Part shown: one piece after another, positions 26,416 through 34,671 of the stretch
Position numbering within the stretch: the first letter of the stretch is position 1
Layout of the letters: each line of letters starts with the position of its first letter
From: Tenacibaculum adriaticum
GTDB taxonomy: Bacteria; Bacteroidota; Bacteroidia; Flavobacteriales; Flavobacteriaceae
DNA length: 64,000 nucleotides
Assembly: GCF_008124875.1 (NCBI RefSeq)
Contig: NZ_VNIA01000001.1
Span: forward strand, 1,070,721 to 1,134,720
Reading direction: 5' to 3'
Notes under the pieces: generated by a model
What the model was told of the DNA's origin: nothing
Databases searched by the model: none
The model's input: only the letters and a program-made list of their open reading frames with translations
Program-made: the position numbers and the translations under genes

Positions 26416-27942
26416 TTAATGTTTAAAATGTCTTGTTCCTGTTAATACCATAGAAATATTATGATTATTACAATAATCAATACTTAATTGATCTTTTATA
26501 GAACCACCTGGTTGGATAACACTTTTTATACCAGCGTTACCAGCAATTTCTACACAGTCTGGAAACGGAAAAAAAGCATCACTTGCCATTACAGCTCCGT
26601 TTAGGTCAAAACCAAAATTAGTTGCTTTTTCAATGGCTTGTCGTAAAGCATCAACTCTACTTGTTTGTCCTGTTCCGCTCGCGTATAATTGTTTGTTTTT
26701 TGTTAGAACTATAGTGTTAGATTTTGTGTGTTTGCAGATTTTTGAAGCAAATAGTAAATCGTCTAACTCATTTGCTAATGGTTTGCTGTTAGTGGCATAA
26801 GATAAATCTTCTAATTTATCTGTTTTAGCATCTTTATCCTGAACTAATAAGCCATTTAACGCAGTTCTTACTGTTTGTGTTGGTAAATTAACTTCTTTCT
26901 GAATTAAAATAACTCTGTTTTTCTTTCCTTTTAAGATTTCTAAAGCATCATCGTCATAACTAGGAGCTATAACTACTTCGCAAAATAATTTATGAATTTC
27001 TTCTGCTGTAGCTTTATCTATAGTTGAGTTTGAAATTAAAATTCCACCAAAAGCAGATACAGGGTCTCCTGCTAAAGCATCTACATAAGCTTGATGGACT
27101 GTTTCACGTTGTGCAAATCCGCAAGCATTATTGTGTTTTAAAATAGCAAAAGTTGGTGCTTCTCCAGCAAATTCGTTCATTAATAAAACTGCAGCATCAA
27201 CATCTAATAAATTATTGTAGCTTAATTCTTTTCCATGTAATTTATCAAACATTGCATCTAAATCACCAAAAAAATATCCTTTTTGATGTGGGTTTTCACC
27301 GTAACGTAATGTTTTAGCTTTGGTTTCACTCACTTTAAAAACTACTTCTTCTTCGTTAAAATAATTAAAGATAGCAGTATCGTAGTGTGATGAGATATTG
27401 AATGCTTTTGAAGCGAATTTTTTTCTGTCATTTAAAATTGTTTCTCCGTTTGAAGTTGAGAGAATATTTAAAAATTCATCATATTGATCCATAGAGGAAA
27501 CAATAAATGTGTCTTTAAAATTTTTTGCCGCTGCTCGAATTAATGAAATTCCTCCAATATCTATTTTTTCAATAATATCTTGTTCTGAAGCACCAGAAGA
27601 AACTGTTTTTTCAAATGGATATAAATCTACAATCACTAAATCTATTTGAGGAATATTATATTCTTTTAACTCTGTAAGATCATTTTTATTTTCTTGTCTG
27701 TTCAAAATACCACCAAAAACTTTTGGATGTAATGTTTTTACACGACCTCCTAAAATAGAAGGGTATGAGGTAATATCTTCTACAGGAACTACATTAATTC
27801 CTAATTCTTTAATAAATTTTTCGGTACCTCCAGTAGAGTATATAGTAACTCCTAATTGGTTAAGTTTTTTTACGATTGGCTCTAATCCATCTTTATGAAA
27901 AACAGATATTAAAGCAGATTTAATTGTTTTTGTATTGCTCAT
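26416..27942 (-). CDS. purH: Bifunctional AICAR formyltransferase / IMP cyclohydrolase
   Basis: 508 residues from the ATG at 27942 (MSNTKTIKSALISVFHKDGL); a slightly longer frame is open. The N-terminal MGS-like cyclohydrolase domain (STGGTEKFIKELGI, then VEDITSYPSILGGRVKTLHP) and the C-terminal formyltransferase domain with LRYGENPHQKGYF, KHNNACGFA and ASDAFFPFPDCVE are complete. It performs the last two steps of IMP synthesis. It lies upstream of mreB, an arrangement common in flavobacteria. Confidence 0.97.
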   Translation of the reverse strand: MSNTKTIKSALISVFHKDGLEPIVKKLNQLGVTIYSTGGTEKFIKELGINVVPVEDITSYPSILGGRVKTLHPKVFGGILNRQENKNDLTELKEYNIPQIDLVIVDLYPFEKTVSSGASEQDIIEKIDIGGISLIRAAAKNFKDTFIVSSMDQYDEFLNILSTSNGETILNDRKKFASKAFNISSHYDTAIFNYFNEEEVVFKVSETKAKTLRYGENPHQKGYFFGDLDAMFDKLHGKELSYNNLLDVDAAVLLMNEFAGEAPTFAILKHNNACGFAQRETVHQAYVDALAGDPVSAFGGILISNSTIDKATAEEIHKLFCEVVIAPSYDDDALEILKGKKNRVILIQKEVNLPTQTVRTALNGLLVQDKDAKTDKLEDLSYATNSKPLANELDDLLFASKICKHTKSNTIVLTKNKQLYASGTGQTSRVDALRQAIEKATNFGFDLNGAVMASDAFFPFPDCVEIAGNAGIKSVIQPGGSIKDQLSIDYCNNHNISMVLTGTRHFKH

Positions 27943-27964
27943 TGTTGTGTTGTTGTTAAGCAAA

Positions 27965-27995
27965 CAAAATTAGTGAAAGAAAAAGGGGCGTACAA
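27965..27995 (-). promoter_or_regulatory. purH promoter
   Basis: Minus strand: TTG (27993-27995), 20 bases, TAATTTTG (27965-27972). Full consensus match, 22 bases before the purH ATG. Confidence 0.65.
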
Positions 27996-28017
27996 TATAA
28001 AAATGAAATGTTATTAC

Positions 28018-28073
28018 AAAAAAAATCGAAAAAACAGGCTTATTATTAAGTAATTGTTTTTTCGATTTTTTTT
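28018..28073 (-). terminator. Terminator of the 38-codon gene
   Basis: AAAAAAATCGAAAAAACA pairs with TGTTTTTTCGATTTTTTT around an 18-base loop. It lies 16 bases past the stop of the small minus-strand gene. Confidence 0.65.
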
Positions 28074-28088
28074 GTTGACTTTTTTGGT

Positions 28089-28205
28089 TTATTCAGCATT
28101 TTCTAAAAAATCGCGAAACCAAAACGCAAATTTTTGCAATAAAGTCAGTTTTTCAGTTTTGGCAGTATTGCTCAAAACTTCGTAAGTGGGGAATTGCTTA
28201 CTCAT
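28089..28205 (-). CDS. 38-residue protein with an FtsA-tail-like amphipathic C-terminus
   Basis: An ATG at 28205 opens 38 codons ending in TAA. The gene has its own promoter (TTG-N19-TAAATTTG) about 40 bases upstream and its own terminator, which argues that it is real. The first half (MSKQFPTYEVLSNTAKTE) is polar; the second half, LLQKFAFWFRDFLENAE, is a likely amphipathic helix. Its last residues closely resemble the membrane-targeting end of FtsA in this window (FEKFTERFKEFLDNAE): F, F, F, L, N, A and E fall in the same positions. I know no named family for it. A membrane-binding role is an inference. Confidence 0.65.
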   Translation of the reverse strand: MSKQFPTYEVLSNTAKTEKLTLLQKFAFWFRDFLENAE

Positions 28206-28244
28206 TTTAATTGGGGATTAAATGGTTAGTATAAATATGTTCAT

Positions 28245-28274
28245 CAAATTTATACAAAAAATATTAATAACCAA
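28245..28274 (-). promoter_or_regulatory. Promoter of the 38-codon gene
   Basis: Minus strand: TTG (28272-28274), 19 bases, TAAATTTG (28245-28252); full consensus match. Confidence 0.65.
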
Positions 28275-28290
28275 GCGTTTACGATTTTTT

Positions 28291-28743
28291 TTACAAAAAT
28301 TTTGAAATTTCTTTACAAATGTATTCTAAAACTTCTTCATCTTTTGATGTAAAAGGGTTTACAGTATGTGAGTCTATGTCTATTTGTCCTATGTTTTTCC
28401 CATTCACGAAAATAGGAATAACAATTTCTGATTTTACTTTCCATCCACAAGAAATATAATTGTCTTGTTCACTTACATCTTGCACAATAAAATTTTCATT
28501 ACTCACTGCTACCTGTCCACAAATTCCTTTACCAAAAGGGATTATAGTATGCTCAGTTGGTTCACCGGCAAATTGTGCTAGTTTAAGCTCTTCTTTATCT
28601 CCATTTCTAAAATAAAAGCCAACCCAATCATAATAATCAATTTCAGATTTAAGAAAATCGCAGACTTTTTGTAATTTATTTTCTAAAGTGCTTTTAGTTG
28701 AAATTATTACATCAATTCTTTTTTTTATATTTTCTGTATTCAT
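28291..28743 (-). CDS. GAF-domain protein resembling free methionine-R-sulfoxide reductase
   Basis: 150 residues forming a single GAF domain. FGKGICGQVAVSNENFIVQDV, ISCGWKVKSEIVIPI and NGKNIGQIDIDSHTVNPF match the fRMsr family, which reduces free Met-R-sulfoxide. Cys75 and Cys99 lie where the active-site cysteines are found; the third, non-essential cysteine of the E. coli protein is not seen in the same place. Ten bases separate it from the pseudouridine synthase gene upstream, so the two form an operon. Confidence 0.85.
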   Translation of the reverse strand: MNTENIKKRIDVIISTKSTLENKLQKVCDFLKSEIDYYDWVGFYFRNGDKEELKLAQFAGEPTEHTIIPFGKGICGQVAVSNENFIVQDVSEQDNYISCGWKVKSEIVIPIFVNGKNIGQIDIDSHTVNPFTSKDEEVLEYICKEISKFL

Positions 28744-28753
28744 CAGTAATTAT

Positions 28754-29587
28754 TTAAGACATTTTTAAATTGTTTAATTCTAGTTCTGTAAGTTCTCTCC
28801 ATCTACCTCTTGGTAGATTTTTTTTGGTTAAACCTGCAAAAACAACACGGTCTAATTTTGTAACGGCATAACCAAGGTGTTCAAATATTTTACGAACAAT
28901 ACGATTTCTTCCTGAGTGAATTTCGATACCAACTTCTGTTTTCTTTTCACCTTCTACGTACGAAACAGCATCAATAAAAACTTTTCTTCCTTCAATAATA
29001 ACTTCTCCACGTAATTTATCTAAATCGGATATGGTAAGTTTTTTATCTAATGAAGCGTGATATAATTTTCTTACATTGTGTTTAGGGTGTGTTAGCTTTT
29101 TAGCTAATTCTCCATCATTTGTAAATAACAATAACCCCGTTGTATTACGATCTAATCTACCTACAGGATAAATTCTTTCTTTGGTTGAGTTTGCAATCAA
29201 TTCCATCACTGTTTTTCTACCACGATCATCTTCCATAGTGGTGATGTAATTCTTTGGTTTGTTTAAAAGGATGTATCGCTTTTTTTCTATTGAAATTAGA
29301 GAGCCGTCGAAACGAACTTCGTCGCTAGGTTGTACTTTATAACCCATTTCGGTAACAAGCTTACCATTAATGGTTACACTACCATGTTCTATGTAGGTGT
29401 CCGCTTCTCTACGTGAACAAATTCCAGAATTTGCGATATATTTATTTAAACGAACCCCAACGTTATCATCTTTTTTTTGTGTAGAATTTGAAGTTGGTTT
29501 TCTAAAGTCTTTTTTGAATTGACCTTTTCCTTGAGGAGTGCTGCTCTTTCCAGCTTGTCGTCCTCTCGACGAGTTATTTTTGTTCAT
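28754..29587 (-). CDS. rluB: 23S rRNA pseudouridine synthase, RluB/RsuA family
   Basis: 277 residues. A basic, disordered N-terminal extension (about 45 residues of Lys, Ser, Gln, Gly) precedes an S4 RNA-binding domain (RLNKYIANSGICSRREADTYI) and the catalytic domain with the Asp motif in GRLDRNTTGLLLFT. The family isomerises a uridine in rRNA helices; RluB acts on 23S and RsuA on 16S, and the exact target here is inferred. Translationally close to the GAF gene. Confidence 0.88.
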   Translation of the reverse strand: MNKNNSSRGRQAGKSSTPQGKGQFKKDFRKPTSNSTQKKDDNVGVRLNKYIANSGICSRREADTYIEHGSVTINGKLVTEMGYKVQPSDEVRFDGSLISIEKKRYILLNKPKNYITTMEDDRGRKTVMELIANSTKERIYPVGRLDRNTTGLLLFTNDGELAKKLTHPKHNVRKLYHASLDKKLTISDLDKLRGEVIIEGRKVFIDAVSYVEGEKKTEVGIEIHSGRNRIVRKIFEHLGYAVTKLDRVVFAGLTKKNLPRGRWRELTELELNNLKMS

Positions 29588-29636
29588 TTTTCTGTTTTTT
29601 TTAACGGCCGCAAATGTACGTTTAAATATTTGATTT

Positions 29637-30548
29637 TCAACCTAAATTAGGTATCACTTTATCTAATAATAATGATTTGTCAATAAAAAGCAGGCTAAAT
29701 ACTCCAATAAGTAATAAGATTTTTAAGATATTATGTAAAATTCTAAATTGATTTTTTGTTACAGCTTTCCATAGATAAATAGCAACAAAAACAAGAACAA
29801 TGCCCGCTAGGTAAAAATAGTATTTCATATATTGAATCGCGGGATAGTTGTATAAAATTGCTACTGGGATTAGTGTTAAAACTAATAAAAATATAATTAA
29901 CTTTTTCGTCTTTATCTCTCCGTAAACTACAGGAAAAGTGTTGTAATTGTTTGCTATTGCTCCTTTTATGTTCTCTAAATCTTTAATTAATTCTCTAACC
30001 ATGATTACTAAAAAAAGGAAGAAAGCATGTACAAAAATTACTTTTGAAAAATTTTTGTAATGTACAAAAATGACAAAAAAAGGGAGTATTGTTAGAACAG
30101 TAGCGGTTATTAAACCAAACAAAGGGTGTTTTTTTAGTTTATGAGAGTAAAACCATATTCCAAAAATATAAATTGCAAAAAATAGAGCAGCCCTCCAAGA
30201 GACTAGATATCCAAAGCCAAAACCGATAAAATTTAGTAAGAAGTAAAGAGATAGTTTTGTTTCTTGCTTTAAAAATGAATCTAATCCTGATTTTAACGGA
30301 CGATTAATTCTATCAGCTTTTACATCGTAAAAATTATTGATAATATAGCCAGCAGCAACAACAACGACTGTGGCCAAAACCAGATAAAGTAAATGCCAAT
30401 CAAAAATAACTGGTTTTAGTACCTTTTTTTCTGAAAAAATGAAAATAGCTGCTAAGTATTGAGCAGCTATTAAAACTAATATATTATATCCGCGAATTAC
30501 AGATAATAAACTTAATATTTTTCTTGTTAATGTTTTAGGATTATTCAT
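29637..30548 (-). CDS. UbiA-family prenyltransferase, likely (geranylgeranyl)glyceryl phosphate type
   Basis: 303 residues with eight or nine membrane segments. The two metal-diphosphate motifs of the UbiA family are present: NNFYDVKADRINRP (about 66-79) and KDLENIKGAIANNYNTFP (about 188-205). Bacteroidota proteins of this type are annotated as geranylgeranylglycerol-phosphate geranylgeranyltransferase; the true acceptor is uncertain. It lies 16 bases downstream of the mevalonate kinase gene, so it uses prenyl diphosphates whose precursors are made by the neighbours. Confidence 0.8.
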   Translation of the reverse strand: MNNPKTLTRKILSLLSVIRGYNILVLIAAQYLAAIFIFSEKKVLKPVIFDWHLLYLVLATVVVVAAGYIINNFYDVKADRINRPLKSGLDSFLKQETKLSLYFLLNFIGFGFGYLVSWRAALFFAIYIFGIWFYSHKLKKHPLFGLITATVLTILPFFVIFVHYKNFSKVIFVHAFFLFLVIMVRELIKDLENIKGAIANNYNTFPVVYGEIKTKKLIIFLLVLTLIPVAILYNYPAIQYMKYYFYLAGIVLVFVAIYLWKAVTKNQFRILHNILKILLLIGVFSLLFIDKSLLLDKVIPNLG

Positions 30549-30564
30549 GTCGAATCCTGAAAAT

Positions 30565-31491
30565 TTAGAAACGATATACTAATTCTAATTTATAGTCTTT
30601 TAAGCTTTTTTGAGCTTTATCGTAATCTTTTGTAAACCCTAAAATATAACCGCCACCACCTGAGCCACAAAGTTTCAAATAGTAATCATTAGTTTGTATA
30701 CCATGTTCCCAAACTTTATGAAAAGCAACGGGTATCATCGGTTTGAAATTGGTTAACACAATTTTTGATAAGCTTTTTACATTTCCAAATAATGATTTAA
30801 TATTTCCTCTTAAAAAATCCTCAATACAAGCATCTGTATATAAAGAAAATTCTTCACTAATCATTTTTCTAAAACCTTCGTTTTTCATCTTATTCATGAA
30901 GATGTTAACCATAGGTTCAGTTTCTCCAATTTGTTCAGAATCTAGTAAGAAAACAGCACCTTTCCCTTCTTTTTGAGATGGAATTCCAGCAGGTTCTATA
31001 TTCTCTTTTGAATTAATTAAAAGAGGTAAACTTAAATATGAATTTAGAGGGTCTAAGCCAGAACTTTTTCCATGGAAAAAAGATTCCATTAGAGAGAAAA
31101 TAGTTTTTAAGTTTAATAATTTATCTCTTGTTAAGTTTTCTAGAACAGTAATTTTATCTGTAGCATATTTATCATAGATAGAGGCAACTAATGCACCAGA
31201 ACTTCCAACTCCATATCCCTGAGGTATAGAAGAATCAAAATACATGCCCTCATCTATATCTTTTTTTAACTCTTCAAGGTTAAAAGTGACTAAATCTGTT
31301 TTTAATTTTGCTAAATACTTATAAAAGCGAGCTAAACTTTCGTTAGATTTTTTAGCTTCACCACTTATATTTTTAGCAGATTTTAATGCGCCTTTATAAG
31401 AGTTAAATGGAATTGCAAGTCCTTTCGAGTCTTTTATGATACCATACTCACCGAAGAGTAAAATTTTAGCGTAAAATAAGGGTCCTTTCAT
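30565..31491 (-). CDS. Mevalonate kinase-type GHMP kinase
   Basis: 308 residues. The N-terminal substrate loop (FYAKILLFGEYGIIKDSKGLA), the ATP loop PQGYGVGSSGALVA at residues 90-103 and the C-terminal LCGSGGGGYILGF motif are all of the mevalonate kinase branch of the GHMP superfamily. It phosphorylates mevalonate on the way to isopentenyl diphosphate. It sits between mvaD plus a YwqK-like gene and the UbiA gene on the same strand. Confidence 0.88.
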   Translation of the reverse strand: MKGPLFYAKILLFGEYGIIKDSKGLAIPFNSYKGALKSAKNISGEAKKSNESLARFYKYLAKLKTDLVTFNLEELKKDIDEGMYFDSSIPQGYGVGSSGALVASIYDKYATDKITVLENLTRDKLLNLKTIFSLMESFFHGKSSGLDPLNSYLSLPLLINSKENIEPAGIPSQKEGKGAVFLLDSEQIGETEPMVNIFMNKMKNEGFRKMISEEFSLYTDACIEDFLRGNIKSLFGNVKSLSKIVLTNFKPMIPVAFHKVWEHGIQTNDYYLKLCGSGGGGYILGFTKDYDKAQKSLKDYKLELVYRF

Positions 31492-31544
31492 TTGCTATTT
31501 TATATTGAGACAAAAATACACGGAAAAAGCGATTAATCAACGAA

Positions 31545-32039
31545 TTAGTATACGTTTTTGTAAAAAGTTTTCCATATACCTACTTTTTCGCCATCACGAT
31601 ATTTTCCTCGACTTTCAATTTTTCCATTTTTGTAATAGGTTTTCCATACTCCTTCACGTTTAGATTCTGTGTATTGCCCTTCCTCCTTTAATTCGCCGCT
31701 TTCATAATAGATTTTTCTAAAACCATCTAATTTTCCATTTTTATAATTAACTTGATGAAAAATATTTCCATTAGGATGATAATATGTAACCAATCCGTCA
31801 AATTCTTCTTTAAAAGGAGAGTCGATAGTACTAAATCCTTCCATTTGTTTTTGACCGCTTTTGTAATAATCTGTGAGCCAATAACCGTTTTCTACTTTTT
31901 TTGGTTTAGGGCGATAGTATTCACCTTTATCTTTTGTAGTGATTTGCCAATTGATATCAAACCAAGTTATTTCTTGAGCTATTAACGAGGTAGACAAAAA
32001 ACCAAAAAACATAGCGATTAGCAATGTTGGTGTTTTCAT
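31545..32039 (-). CDS. Exported YwqK/MORN-repeat protein
   Basis: 164 residues with a signal peptide (about 1-21, ending SLIAQ). The rest is built of repeats of the form YY-x-NGK-x-...-G-x-W-x-x-YY-x-NG, at least four copies between about residues 85 and 162. Such repeats are often called toxin-antitoxin system YwqK antitoxins, but without evidence of a toxin; a structural or surface role is as likely. It lies between mvaD and mevalonate kinase in a pathway operon. Confidence 0.8.
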   Translation of the reverse strand: MKTPTLLIAMFFGFLSTSLIAQEITWFDINWQITTKDKGEYYRPKPKKVENGYWLTDYYKSGQKQMEGFSTIDSPFKEEFDGLVTYYHPNGNIFHQVNYKNGKLDGFRKIYYESGELKEEGQYTESKREGVWKTYYKNGKIESRGKYRDGEKVGIWKTFYKNVY

Positions 32040-32060
32040 AATAAGATTAATAAGATTCTT

Positions 32061-33143
32061 TTAATATTGCAATTTTTTAGGTCCAAAACCCAAAACATCG
32101 CAAATATACTGATTTTTTTGGCAATATTTTGATAAAATATCTTTAATGAATTGATCAATAGAGTCTTTTTCATTTTCTGGATAAAGTACATGAACATTAG
32201 CTCCAGCATCCAAAGTGAAACAGATATTGCTATTGTTTTCAGCTCTGTATTCCCAGATTTTATTAATAATTTCTATAGTGTTGGGCTTCATTAAAATAAA
32301 ATACGGATTACTAGTCAGCATCATTGCGTGTAATGTTAAAGCTTCACTTTCAACTAAATTGATGAATTCTTTAATCTCCCCATTTTGTAGGATTTTAGAG
32401 AGTATAGATAAGTTTTCATTTGCTTGTTTAAAGCGATTCTCTGCATATGGGTGGTTATGCATTAAATTATGACCAACGGTACTTGAAACCTGTTTTTCAC
32501 CTTTGTCCACTAATAAAATAGCATCTTGATAATTTTCGAAAACTGGGTGTATTTTGTAAGGGAATTTCACTCCGAATAAATCCGAACTTTCTTCAATTTC
32601 AGGATGTTCTCCCCAAACTACTAACGGACCTTCAATACTTCTACTGGCACTTCCAGAGCCCAAACGAGCTAAAAAGGATGCTTTTTTATTGAAAAAATCT
32701 TCAGAAATAGTTGGATTTAATACTTTTTCTAAACTCATTAAACACATGGCAATTGCACTCATGCCGCTCGCAGACGAAGCAATTCCACTACTATGTGGGA
32801 AAGAATTTTCTGAATTTATAACCATACTATATTCAGAAATATATGAACAGTAGGCTAAAATTCGCTCAAAAAACTTAGCTATTTTTGGCTTGAAATCGTC
32901 TTTCTTTTTTCCTTCAAAAAACAACTCAAACTCAATATTGTTTGATGATTTTTTTTCAAAATCTATAGTTGTAATTGTATGGCAATTATTAAGTGTAAAG
33001 CTGATAGATGCATTTTTGGGAATTTGAGGATTTGATTTTCCCCAATATTTTACCAAGGCAATATTACTAGGTGTTTGCCAAGTAAAACTAATTTTTTCTA
33101 CTGATTTGTTTGTAGGTGTGTATATAAAATCTGATGTGTTCAA
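32061..33143 (-). CDS. mvaD: Diphosphomevalonate decarboxylase
   Basis: 360 residues from a TTG at 33143. The frame is open to another TTG at 33161, but that codon overlaps a TATATTTG promoter box, so the shorter form is preferred; both are non-ATG. TAPSNIALVKYWGK-like QTPSNIALVKYWGKSNPQIP, then HSSGIASSASGMSAIA and SASRSIEGPLVVW are the family's ATP and substrate motifs, and TLDAGANVH lies near the end. It makes isopentenyl diphosphate from mevalonate diphosphate. First of a minus-strand group with YwqK-like, mevalonate kinase and UbiA genes. Confidence 0.93.
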   Translation of the reverse strand: MNTSDFIYTPTNKSVEKISFTWQTPSNIALVKYWGKSNPQIPKNASISFTLNNCHTITTIDFEKKSSNNIEFELFFEGKKKDDFKPKIAKFFERILAYCSYISEYSMVINSENSFPHSSGIASSASGMSAIAMCLMSLEKVLNPTISEDFFNKKASFLARLGSGSASRSIEGPLVVWGEHPEIEESSDLFGVKFPYKIHPVFENYQDAILLVDKGEKQVSSTVGHNLMHNHPYAENRFKQANENLSILSKILQNGEIKEFINLVESEALTLHAMMLTSNPYFILMKPNTIEIINKIWEYRAENNSNICFTLDAGANVHVLYPENEKDSIDQFIKDILSKYCQKNQYICDVLGFGPKKLQY

Positions 33144-33158
33144 AGCTAAAAATTTGCA

Positions 33159-33166
33159 CAAATATA
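33159..33166 (-). promoter_or_regulatory. -7 box upstream of mvaD
   Basis: Minus-strand TATATTTG just before the mvaD start. No TTG at the proper distance was found, so the promoter is only partly supported. Confidence 0.45.
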
Positions 33167-33178
33167 GCTGTTTTAAGG

Positions 33179-33904
33179 CTAAATATCTTGTAGCTTTTTA
33201 AAGACATCTTCTTTGTAGCTTCTGCTAATAGGAATTGCTTTTTTATTAATTTCTATAAATTCGTTTGTGTAAGATGAGATTTTGGAAATAGTTATAATAT
33301 AAGATCTGTGTATTCGTAGAAAACTTTGTGAAGGTAATTTGGTTTCAATATTACTAATAGTTTCTCTTGTAACAGTTGTTTTTTGTAGAGTATGTATTTT
33401 TATGTAATCACTCAGGCTTTCAATATATAAAATATCATCAAAGTTTGTTTTGATCATTTTACGATCTGTACGAACAAAAAAGAAAACGTTTTTTTGATTA
33501 TCACCTATGGAAACGTTGTCTATTTTTAAGGTATTCGCAAGCTCGAAAAGTTTATATATAGCTTGTAAAAAACGATCGAAAGCGATGGGTTTAAGTAGGT
33601 AATCAACAGCATGTAAATCAAAACCGTCTATTGCGTATTCACGGTAAGCGGTTGTGAAAATTATTTTTGTTTTTTTATTGATGGATTTAGCCAAAGACAA
33701 ACCAGATACTTCCGGCATGTTAATATCTAAAAAGAGTAAATCTACTTGTTGATTGTTCAAAATTTCAAAAGCTTCCATAGCATTTGAACATGATTTCAAT
33801 AATTCCAACTTCGGAACTTTAGCTACAAAAGAGGAAAGAATTTCTCTTGCCATTGGCTCATCATCAACAATAATAAGAAAAGGTTGTGTATACTTTTGAA
33901 ACAT
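33179..33904 (-). CDS. LytTR-family response regulator without a linked kinase
   Basis: 241 residues. The receiver domain has the acidic pair at 14-15, the phospho-acceptor Asp60 in LLFLDINMPE, and Lys105 in DYLLKPIAF. A LytTR DNA-binding domain follows from about 135 to the end (ILYIESLSDYIKIHTL, SFLRIHRSYII, ISRSYKEDV). In Bacteroidota such regulators usually pair with a membrane histidine kinase of the LytS/YehU type, but none is encoded here. It precedes mvaD by 35 bases on the same strand. Confidence 0.92.
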   Translation of the reverse strand: MFQKYTQPFLIIVDDEPMAREILSSFVAKVPKLELLKSCSNAMEAFEILNNQQVDLLFLDINMPEVSGLSLAKSINKKTKIIFTTAYREYAIDGFDLHAVDYLLKPIAFDRFLQAIYKLFELANTLKIDNVSIGDNQKNVFFFVRTDRKMIKTNFDDILYIESLSDYIKIHTLQKTTVTRETISNIETKLPSQSFLRIHRSYIITISKISSYTNEFIEINKKAIPISRSYKEDVFKKLQDI

Positions 33905-33927
33905 AATAATTTTAAAATTTACTATTT

Positions 33928-34310
33928 ATGATTACTCAATTTATGAAGCCGTTATTTTTTGGACAATTTTTTGATAGATTAAATGAAGGAGGTCCTTTTT
34001 TTATGTATCCACTATTTTTAATGTTATTAACCTGTGTAGGTTTAACAGTGTATGCTTATGTAAAAGGGGATGCAAACGAAATGTTACAAAAATTAATTAG
34101 TTCTATTAGTTTATTTGCTTTGGTTTGGGGTTTTTAGGTCATATGATAGGTATGATTACAGCACTGGACACATTATCTGTAAATAGTGATATAGCTTATG
34201 ATGTTTTAGCAGGTGGTATTAAGGTAGGCTTGTTGTCGCCAGTGTTTGGAATGATAGTTTTCTTAATTGCTCGATTGGGAATTATTGGGCTCATTTTAAA
34301 AAAGAAATAA
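33928..34310 (+). CDS. Small MotA/TolQ/ExbB-like membrane protein split by a -1 frame change
   Basis: Two overlapping open frames read as one protein. Frame one (33928-34137) gives about 69 residues with two membrane segments and the N-terminal GGPFFMYPLFLMLLT pattern of MotA/TolQ/ExbB channel proteins, and stops at TAG. The -1 frame from the same point (to 34310) continues WGFLGHMIGMITALD with a further membrane segment. The change lies at G-GGT-TTT followed at once by TAG, a slippery heptamer; a -1 slip there joins the two into about 126 residues. It may be programmed frameshifting, a real mutation or a sequencing error in the G4T5 run. The role as an energy-transducing channel is inferred. 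Confidence 0.6.
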
Positions 34311-34334
34311 AATCATTTTTTTGATTAGTTGATT

Positions 34335-34371
34335 AAAATACCTATTTCTGAATTCAGAAATAGGTATTTTT
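34335..34371. terminator. Palindromic terminator after the proton-channel-like gene
   Basis: AAAATACCTATTTCTGAA is followed by its exact reverse complement (36 bp in all) and another T. Read on the plus strand it ends the previous gene. Confidence 0.75.
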
Positions 34372-34372
34372 G
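34365..34372 (+). promoter_or_regulatory. -7 box of the next small gene
   Basis: TATTTTTG matches TAnnTTTG and lies inside the 3' arm of the terminator; the GTG start follows 18 bases later. No good TTG is found upstream. Confidence 0.4.
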
Positions 34373-34390
34373 CGTTTTAAACTAGCAATT

Positions 34391-34627
34391 GTGAATAGAA
34401 AAATAAAACTGATTTGGGATTTCAAAGGTCCTGACGGATTAGAAACCGCAAAACATCATTGCATTCATTTAAAAGAGTTTTCTCAAATAGAAAAACTACA
34501 TTTTCACGAAATAAATCATAATCAACTAAACGATTTTCATTCCTTAGCGTATATCATTGTAGATGAGGTCTATATGAAAACATTTCGCGATGCTTTAAAA
34601 CCACATCGTGGTGAGTTAGCAGACTAA
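34391..34627 (+). CDS. Small conserved flavobacterial protein of unknown function
   Basis: 78 residues from a GTG at 34391 (protein starts NRKIKLIWDFKGPDG). The frame is open further upstream, but the region before is promoter and terminator. HH near the middle, a VDEVYMK strand and the C-terminal DALKPHRGEL are the conserved-looking parts; I recall similar short proteins in other flavobacteria but no function. No signal peptide or membrane segment. Confidence 0.7.
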   Translation: MNRKIKLIWDFKGPDGLETAKHHCIHLKEFSQIEKLHFHEINHNQLNDFHSLAYIIVDEVYMKTFRDALKPHRGELAD

Positions 34628-34671
34628 AATTAATAATTTTAAGAAAATTACCCTATATTTCTAAAGTTTTA

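Noticed and set aside
31545..32039. YwqK protein as part of a toxin-antitoxin system
   Set aside because: It has a signal peptide, lies in a metabolic operon and no toxin gene is adjacent.
34335..34371. 36-bp palindrome as a possible regulator operator
   Set aside because: It is in the right place and has the right T-run for a terminator, and the gene downstream is small and unknown; an operator role is not needed.
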